From NCBI GenBank assembly GCA_030838305.1, contig JAUTWY010000589.1, positions 1-10,801 on the forward strand: DNA of 10,801 nt, in the 5' to 3' direction. Positions 4,422-10,801 of this stretch are shown in pieces. The translations under genes were made by a program, and so were the position numbers. A model generated the notes under the pieces. It was not told where the DNA came from, ran no database searches, and worked only from the letters and a program-made list of their open reading frames with translations. This stretch comes from Acidobacteriaceae bacterium (GTDB lineage: Bacteria > Acidobacteriota > Terriglobia > Terriglobales > Acidobacteriaceae). Each line of letters begins with the position of its first letter. Position 1 is the stretch's first letter.

Positions 4422-6502
4422 CAGTCGTCGCCTCTGGCTGTCACTCCCGGCTCCGTCACGCCGTCCGCATTCGCGGGCGAGGGCGCCCGCGCCACATTCA
4501 ATTCCTGATCTTTGTATTGGAGCTGATAGAGCTTGAAGTAAATTCCGCGTTGAGCCAGAAGCTGCTGGTGCGTGCCCATTTCGCGGACCTGGCTCTTGTG
4601 CATAACGATAATCTTGTCGGCGCGCTGAACCGTAGAAAGCCGGTGCGCGATGATCAGCGACGTGCGTCCCTCCACCATGCGGTTGAGCGCGTCGCGCACC
4701 CGGAATTCGGTTTCCGTATCCACGCTCGAAGTGGCTTCGTCGAGAATCAGGATCTTCGGTTCGTGGGCCAGAGCGCGCGCGAACGAGATGAGCTGCTTCT
4801 GGCCTGTCGAAAGAGTGGAGCCGCGCTCGCGCACTTCTTCGTCGAAGCCCTTGGGCAGCGCGCGGATGAAGTCGGCGAGGTTCACATCTTCGGCCGCCTT
4901 CTCGACATCTGCATCCTGGATACGCTTGGTTCCGAGCCGTATGTTTCCCCGAATCGTGCCGCTGAACAGGAAAGGATCTTGCAGCACCACGCCGAAGCGG
5001 CTGCGCAGATCGGCGAGATCCATATCTTTAACATCAACCCCATCGATTCGCACCGCGCCTTTTTGAACATCGTAGAACCGCAACAGCAGCGAGATCAGTG
5101 TGGTCTTTCCTGCGCCAGTGTGGCCGACGATCGCGACCGTTTCGCCGGGCTCAATGGTCAAGGTGACGTCGCGGAGGACCCAGTCGGGAGCGAAATCGCT
5201 GGCCGCGGCACGGCTCATGGATAGCGAAGAGCCGGCCGAGCTTGGCTCGGCGGGACGGCCGAGGGCGGCCGTCCCCACACGGTCCGTCTTTTCCACATGT
5301 TCATTGCCGCGATCGACATCGCGGTAAGCGAACCAGACGTGGTCGAACTCAATTCTGCCCGGACCTTCTGGACTTTTCGTCAGTGCGGGCGAAACCACCT
5401 GCACTGAAGTGTCCAGCAGCTTGAAGACACGTTCGCTGGCGGCCATCGCCGATTGCAGTATGTTGTATTTCTCGCTGAAGTCCATGATTGGGCGGAAGAA
5501 GCGCAGCGCGTACTGGATGAACGCGACCAGCACGCCCAGCGACGCTCCGTCGCGTACCAATCGGAATGTAACGTGCGTCCTCCAGTTGAAACTCACCGCA
5601 ACGCTGGTCACAGCAGTTTTGCGCATTACATCCCCGCCACCGAACCAGATGACGCATGCAATCGCGATGGCGGAAAGAATTTCGACGACAGGATAGTAAA
5701 CCGAGTAGGCCATGATCGCGTCTTTGAACGCGTCCATGTGGTTGCGGTTAATTTCGGAAAAGCGGTCGTAGGCCTTGCGCTCACGATTGAAGAGTTGCAA
5801 CACGACCATCCCGCTGACGTGCTCCTGCAGATATGAGTTGATGCGAGCAATCGCGACGCGAATCCGACGGTAGGAATCGCGCACCCGGTCCCGGAAAATT
5901 TTGGTCGCCACAACAATGAATGGCAGCACCGCAAACGTGATGAGCGCCAGCTTCCAGTTCATGCACAGCATCACACCCAGGATTCCGACCAGCACGAACA
6001 GGTCCTCGAAGATGGAGACCACACCGGAGGTGAACATCTCATTCAAGGCGTCGACATCAGTCGTGACACGGGTCACCAGCCGTCCAACCGGGTTCTTGTC
6101 GAAGAAGGCAACATGCAGGCGCTGGAGATGGCGGAATATCTGGCGGCGCAGATCGAACATCACTTTCTGGCCGGTCCACTGCATGAAATAGGTTTGCAGG
6201 AACTCGAGCAGAAAACTCATCACCAGCAGTCCGACATAGATCGCAGCGATCTGCGCGATGCCGGTAATCGCGCGCGGGTTGAGCCAGCTCCACAGACCGG
6301 AAGAGACATCTTTCGCGGGCGCAAGATAACGATCAATCGCCACCTTCGTCAGATACGGGCCAAGCACGTCGGCGAAAGACTTCACGACAATCGAGGCTAG
6401 CGCAATCGCGACCTGCCAGCGATACGGGCGCAAATATTTCAACAGCCGCGCCATTAGACGGCTGTCATAAGCTTTGCCGAGTATTTCCTCTTCCTGAGAC
6501 AT
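4421..6502 (-). CDS. ABC exporter, fused permease and ATPase (MsbA/MdlB-like)
   Basis: A 693-residue half-transporter that should dimerise in the inner membrane. Residues about 20-360 form a six-helix exporter domain, including the coupling-helix region HVAFFDKNPVGRLVTRVTTDVD and QEHVSGMVVLQLFNRE. The ATPase domain is intact: Walker A GHTGAGKT (460-467), Q-loop Gln508, signature LSTGQ (564-568), Walker B ILILDE (584-589), His620. The style is closest to MdlB/YheH-type multidrug or lipid exporters. Position upstream of lpxB makes lipid A flipping (MsbA role) attractive but unproven. It is longer than the usual 580-600 residues because of three apparent extra segments: about 294-318 in the membrane domain, 396-439 just before the ATPase core, and a tail at about 669-693. 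Two of these contain GC hairpins. The reading frame is continuous, so it looks functional. No obvious Shine-Dalgarno precedes ATG 6502. Confidence 0.93.
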   Translation of the reverse strand: MSQEEEILGKAYDSRLMARLLKYLRPYRWQVAIALASIVVKSFADVLGPYLTKVAIDRYLAPAKDVSSGLWSWLNPRAITGIAQIAAIYVGLLVMSFLLEFLQTYFMQWTGQKVMFDLRRQIFRHLQRLHVAFFDKNPVGRLVTRVTTDVDALNEMFTSGVVSIFEDLFVLVGILGVMLCMNWKLALITFAVLPFIVVATKIFRDRVRDSYRRIRVAIARINSYLQEHVSGMVVLQLFNRERKAYDRFSEINRNHMDAFKDAIMAYSVYYPVVEILSAIAIACVIWFGGGDVMRKTAVTSVAVSFNWRTHVTFRLVRDGASLGVLVAFIQYALRFFRPIMDFSEKYNILQSAMAASERVFKLLDTSVQVVSPALTKSPEGPGRIEFDHVWFAYRDVDRGNEHVEKTDRVGTAALGRPAEPSSAGSSLSMSRAAASDFAPDWVLRDVTLTIEPGETVAIVGHTGAGKTTLISLLLRFYDVQKGAVRIDGVDVKDMDLADLRSRFGVVLQDPFLFSGTIRGNIRLGTKRIQDADVEKAAEDVNLADFIRALPKGFDEEVRERGSTLSTGQKQLISFARALAHEPKILILDEATSSVDTETEFRVRDALNRMVEGRTSLIIAHRLSTVQRADKIIVMHKSQVREMGTHQQLLAQRGIYFKLYQLQYKDQELNVARAPSPANADGVTEPGVTARGDD
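4472..4491. repeat. GC hairpin with AGGG loop in the tail of the ABC gene
   Basis: CGCGGGCG (4472-4479) and CGCCCGCG (4484-4491) form a perfect 8-bp stem around AGGG. The loop is identical to that of the 10-bp hairpin at 5252-5275 in the same gene and same orientation. It encodes the Ala/Pro-rich part of the C-terminal extension. Confidence 0.6.
5235..5280. repeat. double-hairpin palindromic element inside the ABC gene
   Basis: Two hairpins lie side by side. GCCGAGC-TTG-GCTCGGC (5235-5251) has a 7-bp stem. GGGACGGCCG (5252-5261) pairs with CGGCCGTCCC (5266-5275) around AGGG, a perfect 10-bp stem. On the coding strand the element opens with GTGTGGGGAC (5280-5271). It encodes most of residues 408-423 (VGTAALGRPAEPSSAG), inside a segment that ABC ATPases do not normally have. 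It looks like a mobile or formerly mobile palindromic repeat that inserted in frame. Confidence 0.7.
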
Positions 6503-6610
6503 TGGTTATTGCGGTCGGGCGGCGAAACGGGCTGCGGGTGCCGTTATTAGGGTACCTCATATGGATGGTCCGAGCAGTCCCAGCGATGGAAAAGGTTTGC
6601 TGCCGTCAAG

Positions 6611-6619
6611 TGGGATAAT
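6611..6619 (+). promoter_or_regulatory. extended -10 element for hemW, implying a very short or absent leader
   Basis: TGGGATAAT is an extended -10 (TG, one base, GATAAT; 5 of 6 to TATAAT). It ends only 8 nt before ATG 6628. Initiation 6-8 nt downstream would give a leaderless or nearly leaderless hemW mRNA. This fits the lack of a Shine-Dalgarno there. No -35 at proper spacing was found, which extended -10 promoters can tolerate. Confidence 0.4.
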
Positions 6620-6627
6620 GGTTTGGT

Positions 6628-7815
6628 ATGCCCCTCGGCATTTACATTTCCGTACCTTTTTGCCGCACGAAGTGCAGCTATTGCAATTTCGCGTCTGACG
6701 TATTTTCGCGCGCCGTTTTCGAGCGTTACCTAGATCGGGTATGTGCGGACATGGAGAACGCGACGCAGGTCGCGGCGGAGATGGGCGGGAAGATGGAAAG
6801 CACTGTCGATTCCGTCTACCTGGGTGGGGGGACGCCGACGGTGCTCGAAGGCACGCAACTGGAGCGGATCTTCGGAACCCTGCGGCAGCGGTTTGAAGTG
6901 AGTCCCACTGCGGAGGTCACTGTGGAGTGTGCTCCCGGCACATTGACGCCCGCCATGGTGGCGACTCTGCTGCGCTGCGGCGTGAACCGCGTAAGTCTGG
7001 GAGTGCAGTCGTTTGTGGATCAGGAAGCGGCAGCAGTAGGTCGCCTGCACAAGCGGTCGACCGTACTGGCGGACATGGCGCGACTGCGGGCTGCGGGGAT
7101 TACGAACATCAACATTGATCTCATCGCCGGTCTGCCGCACCAGACCGGCGAGAGCTGGGAATTCTCTGTGGCCGAAGCCATCGCGACCGGAGCCCCGCAC
7201 GTCAGTGTCTACATGCTCGAAGTGGACGAGGATTCGCGCCTCGGGAGCGAACTGCTGGCAGGTGGCGCGCGCTACCACGCCCACTTTGTCCCGAATGAAG
7301 AGGCCGTAACGGATTTCTATCTCGCGGCTTGTGACCGACTGCACACCGCGGGAGTAGTGCAGTATGAGATTTCTAACTTCGCCCGCGAGGGTTGCGAGTC
7401 ACGGCACAACCTGAAGTATTGGACGCGACAACCCTACTTCGGCTTCGGCGTGGATGCTCACTCGATGCTGCTTTCTGAAACGCCAGAGATCGACGCAGTA
7501 CGGTTTGCTCCCAGTGACTCGCTGGAGCAGTACACGGGTGGGGCACCCTTACAACGGACCGTGGTCTCGCGCCAGTCAGCGTTGGAGGAGAGGTTTTTTC
7601 TCGGGCTGCGCCTGCCGCGCGGCGTAAGCTTGCGCAAATTGTCCACGGAATTCGGCGAGGACGCTCTCCAGGACGCTCGCTCTGCGGTTAGCGAACTTGT
7701 CCATGAGGGACTGATGGAACAGAGGGACGAGGTGGTTTATTTGACGTCACGCGGACGGTTGCTTTCAAACGAAGTGTTCGAGCGCTTCATTGGGGCAGAG
7801 AGAATCGCTTCGTAA
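6628..7815 (+). CDS. hemW: radical SAM protein HemW, heme chaperone (oxygen-independent coproporphyrinogen oxidase-like)
   Basis: A 395-residue radical SAM protein. The iron-sulfur cluster motif CRTKCSYCNF has Cys12, Cys16 and Cys19. The residue two after Cys19 is Phe rather than Cys, which separates HemW from true HemN, where a CxC end is typical. Further landmarks: YLGGGTPT (64-71), GVQSF (125-129), IDLIAGLPHQT (163-173), YEISNFAREG (246-255), HNLKYW (260-265), GFGVDAHS (272-279), and the HemW C-terminal winged-helix-like domain (about 310-395). HemW proteins bind heme and deliver it to membrane haemoproteins; many are mis-annotated as coproporphyrinogen III oxidase. It is cytosolic or membrane-peripheral. 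The gene stands alone, divergent from the ABC gene across 125 bp. ATG 6628 is chosen because HemW starts this close to the cluster motif. Length and residues are all ordinary. Confidence 0.93.
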   Translation: MPLGIYISVPFCRTKCSYCNFASDVFSRAVFERYLDRVCADMENATQVAAEMGGKMESTVDSVYLGGGTPTVLEGTQLERIFGTLRQRFEVSPTAEVTVECAPGTLTPAMVATLLRCGVNRVSLGVQSFVDQEAAAVGRLHKRSTVLADMARLRAAGITNINIDLIAGLPHQTGESWEFSVAEAIATGAPHVSVYMLEVDEDSRLGSELLAGGARYHAHFVPNEEAVTDFYLAACDRLHTAGVVQYEISNFAREGCESRHNLKYWTRQPYFGFGVDAHSMLLSETPEIDAVRFAPSDSLEQYTGGAPLQRTVVSRQSALEERFFLGLRLPRGVSLRKLSTEFGEDALQDARSAVSELVHEGLMEQRDEVVYLTSRGRLLSNEVFERFIGAERIAS

Positions 7816-7904
7816 ATTCTCGCAAGAAATTCTACGGGGGGATTTCGCTGACCATCCGGTCGGTTGGGTTGAAGCATTTTTGGTGCACAATCTCCTGTGA
7901 TGGC

Positions 7905-7931
7905 GCGGCTTTCCGCAGCTTCCCTTTTTTA
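7905..7931 (+). terminator. weak candidate terminator after hemW
   Basis: GCGG-CTTT-CCGC (7905-7916) is a short 4-bp stem, followed after 8 nt by a run of six T (7925-7930). The stem is short and the T-run is displaced, so intrinsic termination would be inefficient. It lies about 90 bp past the hemW stop and before the dehydrogenase promoter. The rest of the 189-bp gap shows no other structure worth naming. Confidence 0.25.
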
Positions 7932-7946
7932 TTTCCTCAGGTAACT

Positions 7947-8000
7947 TTGCCCACTCCTGACGCTATGTTCTAATCAAAACTTAGTTGCATCATCCGGAGG
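7947..8000 (+). promoter_or_regulatory. promoter and ribosome binding site of the acyl-CoA dehydrogenase gene
   Basis: TTGCCC (7947-7952, 4 of 6 to the -35 consensus), a 16-bp spacer, and TCTAAT (7969-7974, 5 of 6 to TATAAT). A TG at 7966-7967 makes it an extended -10. The start site would be near 7981. GGAGG (7996-8000) then lies 4 nt before the TTG start at 8005, giving a leader of about 24 nt. The parts are consistent with each other. Confidence 0.5.
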
Positions 8001-8004
8001 AAGC

Positions 8005-9150
8005 TTGGATTTTCAACTGAACGACGAGCAATTGCACTTAAAGAAAACTGTCCGCGAGTTCGCTGAGCGCGAGATCTTGCCCAACGTCATGAAATGGGAT
8101 GAGGCCTGCGAGTTTCCGCTGGCTACCGTCAAAGAACTGGGCAAACTCGGATTGTTGGGAACGGTTTTCCCCAACGAGTACGCGGGCGCCGGCATGGGCT
8201 ACGTGGAATATGTCGTCGCCATCGAAGAACTGTCGCGCGTGGATGGGTCGGTAGGCATCATTGTTGCCGCGCATACATCACTCTGCTCCAATCACATTTT
8301 TCTCGCGGGCAACGAGGCCCAGAAAAAGAAATATGTCAGCAAACTTGCTACTGGAGAATTTATCGGCGCATGGGGACTGACGGAACCGTCTTCTGGATCA
8401 GATGCGGGCAGCGCCCGCATGACCGCGCGGCGCAAAGGAAACAGCTGGGTGCTGAACGGAACCAAGACTTTTTGCACCAACGGCCATTATGCAGACGCAA
8501 TTGTGGTGATTGCAGTAACTGACCGCGCCGCCAACACTCACGGCCTTTCCGCGTTCATCGTCGAAAGAGGTACGCAAGGATTCCGCCCAGGCAAAAAGGA
8601 GAACAAGATGGGACTGCGGGCCAGCGACACGGCCGAACTCATCTTCGAGGATTGCGCGATTCCGGCGGAGAATCTGCTAGGCAAGGAAGGGGATGGGTTT
8701 ATCGACGCGATGCGCGTGCTCGATGGCGGCCGTATCTCGATTGCGGCTCTGTCGTTGGGCATGGCGCAAGGCGCGTACGAAGCCGCGCTGAACTATTCCA
8801 AGGAGCGGCGGCAATTCGGCAAAGCGATCGGGGAGTTTCAGGCCATTCAATGGAAGCTTGCCGACATGGCGACTGAGATTGATGCGGCGCGTCTGCTGAC
8901 CATGCGGGCCGCGTCCATGAAAGACGCCGGCATGAAGACCACGCTCGAATCGTCGATGGCAAAACTCTACGCCAGCGAAGTCGCTGTGAAATGCGCCAAC
9001 GAAGGCGTGCAGATTCACGGGGGTTACGGGTTCATTAAAGACTATCCCGCCGAGAAATATTACCGCGATGTGAAGCTGTGCACGATCGGTGAGGGCACCA
9101 GCGAGATTCAGAGGCTGGTAATCGCGCGGCAGTTGTTGAAGGATTCGTAG
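8005..9150 (+). CDS. acyl-CoA dehydrogenase (short/branched-chain type)
   Basis: A 381-residue flavoprotein that introduces the alpha-beta double bond into an acyl-CoA, passing electrons to ETF; it acts in the cytoplasm in fatty acid or branched-chain amino acid breakdown. It shows the three-domain ACAD architecture: N-terminal helices (1-120), the FAD signature GLTEPSSGSDAGS (124-136) in the middle beta domain, and the C-terminal helices with RRQFGKAIGEFQAIQ (268-282), GGYGFIKDYPAEKYYRD (339-355) and IGEGTSEIQ (361-369). Glu363 sits where MCAD and SCAD place the catalytic base. Length is typical. The start is TTG at 8005, supported by GGAGG 4 nt upstream and by the MDFxLxxEQ opening common to this family. 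Chain-length specificity cannot be read from the sequence. No ETF or thiolase gene is adjacent, so it seems to be a single-gene unit. Confidence 0.94.
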   Translation: MDFQLNDEQLHLKKTVREFAEREILPNVMKWDEACEFPLATVKELGKLGLLGTVFPNEYAGAGMGYVEYVVAIEELSRVDGSVGIIVAAHTSLCSNHIFLAGNEAQKKKYVSKLATGEFIGAWGLTEPSSGSDAGSARMTARRKGNSWVLNGTKTFCTNGHYADAIVVIAVTDRAANTHGLSAFIVERGTQGFRPGKKENKMGLRASDTAELIFEDCAIPAENLLGKEGDGFIDAMRVLDGGRISIAALSLGMAQGAYEAALNYSKERRQFGKAIGEFQAIQWKLADMATEIDAARLLTMRAASMKDAGMKTTLESSMAKLYASEVAVKCANEGVQIHGGYGFIKDYPAEKYYRDVKLCTIGEGTSEIQRLVIARQLLKDS

Positions 9151-9159
9151 GACATCCTA
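9148..9159. other. palindrome formed by two convergent stop codons
   Basis: TAGGACATCCTA contains the dehydrogenase stop TAG (9148-9150) and, on the other strand, the permease stop TAG (9159-9157). Ten of 12 bases are symmetric (TAGGA/TCCTA), around CA. The stem is too short and lacks a T-run, so it is not called a terminator. The two genes must terminate inside each other unless a factor-dependent site acts here. Confidence 0.5.
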
Positions 9160-10596
9160 TTCGTCCGGGGGAAGCTCGAAATTAACCAGGTTGCGCCGGA
9201 AGCCGTGCGTCTTCCACGCTCCGAAGGCAATCCCGACTGCCATCCAAATCGCTCCAAAAATCAGCGCCATCGTGCTCAGGCTCAACCACAGAAACAGACA
9301 AATGAGAAAACCTAAGGCCGGTGGCAGCAGGTTCGTCAGCTTTTTCTCATCCTCGCGGAGATAATAGCGGACGAACGCCGCGGCATTGACTCCCATGAAA
9401 GCAATCAGCGCGCCAAAGTTGAGTAAGTTCGCGCCGAGTTCATAGCCACTGGTCGTCGTTCCGGAGAGATACCCACTGGAGACAAATCGTCCTAATATTG
9501 CGGGAACCGCGGCCACCCAGGGCAGCAGGAAAGCGCCGGCCAGTGCCAGTGCTCCCACGAAAAGCACGTTGTTGCGGGGAACGTGCCGCTTGGGATCCAC
9601 CACTCCAAAGAAAGATTTCGGCAGTGCGCTGCTGCGGCCCATGCCATAAAGCAGGCGGGCCGCGCCGAGCTGCGCTCCCATGCCCGAGCCGAAATTGGCG
9701 ACGACCAGAGTGAATCCGACAATGGCGAAGAGCGGCCGCCAGGCGCGGCCCGCCACGTAGGTGAAGGCCGTGTCCATGTTCGGAAATGGCTGCGACGCCG
9801 GCCATATCAATTGCGCCGCGTAGACCTGGACCGCCGATAAAATACCAATGACCAGGCAGGTCAGTACCGTAGCCAGCAGAATATTGCGCCGCGGATTTTC
9901 GGCCTCTTCCGAAAGAGTCGAAATGCCGTCGAAGCCAATATAAGTCAGCACCGCGACGGAAGTGCCGCCCAGGACTGCTTTTGTGTTCCACATCTGCGGA
10001 TCATAAAAAGGACGCGTGAAGAAAGCAGCCCCATCATGCGGATTCCCAAAGATGTAGCGCGCGGCGGCCACGAAGAACATTGCGATCACCACGGCCATAC
10101 CCGCCGCTAATCCCGCGTTTACACGAGCGGAAGTTTTTACTCCCTGAATGTTCAGGGCGGTAAAGACCAGCGCGAAGAAAACCGCCCACGCCCCGTAGGG
10201 CACGCCCGGAGCAAATACGTGCGCCTGCTGGCTGATCCAGATAATGCAAATCATGGGATTGAGCATGTAATCCATCACCATGCTCCAACCCGTGACGTAG
10301 CCGAGCGCGGGATTAATTTCCTGACCCACGTAAGTGAATGCCGAGCCTGCGCTGGGATACGCACGCGCCATTTTGCCGTAGCTGATCGCCGTGAACAGCA
10401 TAGCCACCATGGCGATGAGAATCGTGGTGACCACGTGTCCGTGCCCTCGATCGCTGAGTACTCCGAACACCGACATGGGCGCGACGGGCTGAATTACGAT
10501 TACGCCATAAAGGATCAGATCCCACAGGGTGAGGGTGCGGCGTAGCCGCGGGGCGGAGGACACGGGAGCAGAAGGAGTTTCCATGAGTCCGCCCAT
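9157..10596 (-). CDS. APC-superfamily amino acid/polyamine permease (PuuP-like)
   Basis: A 479-residue inner-membrane transporter with about 12 hydrophobic segments. Landmarks match the APC family and especially the PuuP (putrescine importer) group as I remember it: LRRTLTLWDL (18-27), TAISYGKMARAYPSAGSAFTY (69-89), GYVTGWSMVMDYML (99-112), IGFDGISTLSEEAENP (220-235), RLLYGMGR (314-321), LLNFGALIAFMGVNAAAF (391-408), and LSLSTMALIFGAIW (438-451). Uptake of an amino acid or polyamine by proton or sodium symport is the likely job; the substrate is not determined. Between the LALAGAF helix (350-356) and LLNFGALIAF there is a stretch at about 360-385, rich in Ser/Gly/Thr, that seems longer than in PuuP. 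ATG 10594-10596 or ATG 10582-10584 could be the start; the latter has GGCGGA 3 nt upstream, and the permease part is unaffected. Confidence 0.9.
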   Translation of the reverse strand: MGGLMETPSAPVSSAPRLRRTLTLWDLILYGVIVIQPVAPMSVFGVLSDRGHGHVVTTILIAMVAMLFTAISYGKMARAYPSAGSAFTYVGQEINPALGYVTGWSMVMDYMLNPMICIIWISQQAHVFAPGVPYGAWAVFFALVFTALNIQGVKTSARVNAGLAAGMAVVIAMFFVAAARYIFGNPHDGAAFFTRPFYDPQMWNTKAVLGGTSVAVLTYIGFDGISTLSEEAENPRRNILLATVLTCLVIGILSAVQVYAAQLIWPASQPFPNMDTAFTYVAGRAWRPLFAIVGFTLVVANFGSGMGAQLGAARLLYGMGRSSALPKSFFGVVDPKRHVPRNNVLFVGALALAGAFLLPWVAAVPAILGRFVSSGYLSGTTTSGYELGANLLNFGALIAFMGVNAAAFVRYYLREDEKKLTNLLPPALGFLICLFLWLSLSTMALIFGAIWMAVGIAFGAWKTHGFRRNLVNFELPPDE

Positions 10597-10618
10597 TGGA
10601 TTATGCGGAGGCGGGAAA

Positions 10619-10624
10619 TGTCAA
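10619..10624 (-). promoter_or_regulatory. consensus -35 hexamer upstream of the permease
   Basis: TTGACA on the - strand is a perfect -35, 22 nt before ATG 10596. No good -10 lies at 16-18 bp (CATAAT is only 13 bp away). If it is used, transcription would start near or beyond the first ATG, which would favour ATG 10584 and a near-leaderless mRNA. Confidence 0.25.
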
Positions 10625-10661
10625 TGTTAAAACGATTTCATAGTTGCGAGGGTCCGGTTTC

Positions 10662-10692
10662 ACGCAGCAGGGGCGCAGTGCCCAACGTGCGT
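10662..10692. other. two-tier imperfect inverted repeat upstream of the permease
   Basis: Outer arms ACGCA (10662-10666) and TGCGT (10688-10692) enclose an inner stem GGGC/GCCC (10671-10674, 10680-10683) with a 5-nt loop. It lies 65-95 bp upstream of the permease start and could be an operator or simply chance. No coding frame or RNA gene is evident in 10597-10801. Confidence 0.25.
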
Positions 10693-10775
10693 AGAAATGG
10701 CCGGAACAATTCTGAGTTTCTCTGGCGCTTACTTTGGGGATCCGTAGTCGAACCAAAACCCGCGCTGCTCATTGC

Positions 10776-10801
10776 TTGACATGTGCCGTGTGTTGTATTC
10801 G
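10776..10801 (+). promoter_or_regulatory. possible promoter running off the right edge
   Basis: TTGACA (10776-10781) is a perfect -35 on the + strand. A -10 at 17 bp would fall at 10799-10804, cut by the window end. The spacer holds TGTG and GTGTG runs. A divergent gene beyond the window would be the target. Confidence 0.25.

Noticed and set aside
4517..5224. A 235-codon open frame on the + strand opposite the ABC ATPase domain
   Set aside because: It is antisense to a fully conserved ATPase core, has no recognisable motif, and is explained by high GC and codon bias of the real gene.
6628..7815. Annotation as oxygen-independent coproporphyrinogen III oxidase (HemN)
   Set aside because: The cluster motif ends in CNF, not CxC, and length and motifs fit HemW.
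7826..7846. Inverted repeat GAAAT/ATTTC after hemW as a terminator
   Set aside because: Five A/T-rich pairs, an 11-nt loop and no T-run; too weak.
1..10801. CRISPR array, insertion sequence, phage or toxin-antitoxin genes
   Set aside because: No regularly spaced repeats, no transposase, integrase or small paired toxin genes in any frame; the repeats seen are short palindromes and one heptamer array.

Overview
The window reads as a contiguous, GC-rich (roughly 58-60% by eye) bacterial chromosome segment, densely packed with ordinary-looking genes and no phage, transposase, CRISPR or rRNA/tRNA signal. The lipid A gene lpxB indicates a diderm. The protein flavour, TTG starts and many small GC-rich palindromes spliced in frame into genes suggest an acidobacterium (Terriglobia/Koribacter-like). 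This is inferred from style, not from a marker gene.

Layout. Positions 1-117 may hold the 3' end of a + strand gene that enters from outside. On the - strand, read right to left, is a probable transcription unit: an ABC exporter (6502-4421), a metalloprotease-like protein of unknown function that overlaps it by one base (4421-3627), lpxB (3588-2341), and a secreted M1-peptidase-like protein with C-terminal TPRs (2166-148). The last gene may have its own promoter. On the + strand are hemW (6628-7815), divergent from the ABC gene, and an acyl-CoA dehydrogenase (8005-9150) with its own promoter. An APC-family permease (10596-9157) converges on the dehydrogenase with only 6 bp between stops. The last 200 bases are the permease upstream region.

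How the genes fit together. LpxB makes the lipid A disaccharide, and an MsbA/MdlB-type exporter in the same unit could move lipid A or another lipid. The HELGH protein translationally coupled to the exporter, and the envelope-targeted M1-like protein at the end, would then be candidate envelope-biogenesis partners of unknown role. HemW, the dehydrogenase and the permease look like unrelated metabolic genes.

Most notable observations: (1) the M1-like protein has lost its metal-site and catalytic residues while keeping the fold spacing, so it is probably a pseudopeptidase. (2) The ABC exporter, LpxB and perhaps the permease carry in-frame extra segments. Three of these coincide with GC-rich hairpins of shared architecture, as if a palindromic repeat family tolerates insertion into coding sequence. 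(3) A conserved-looking HExxH protein of unknown function sits inside the lpxB unit.
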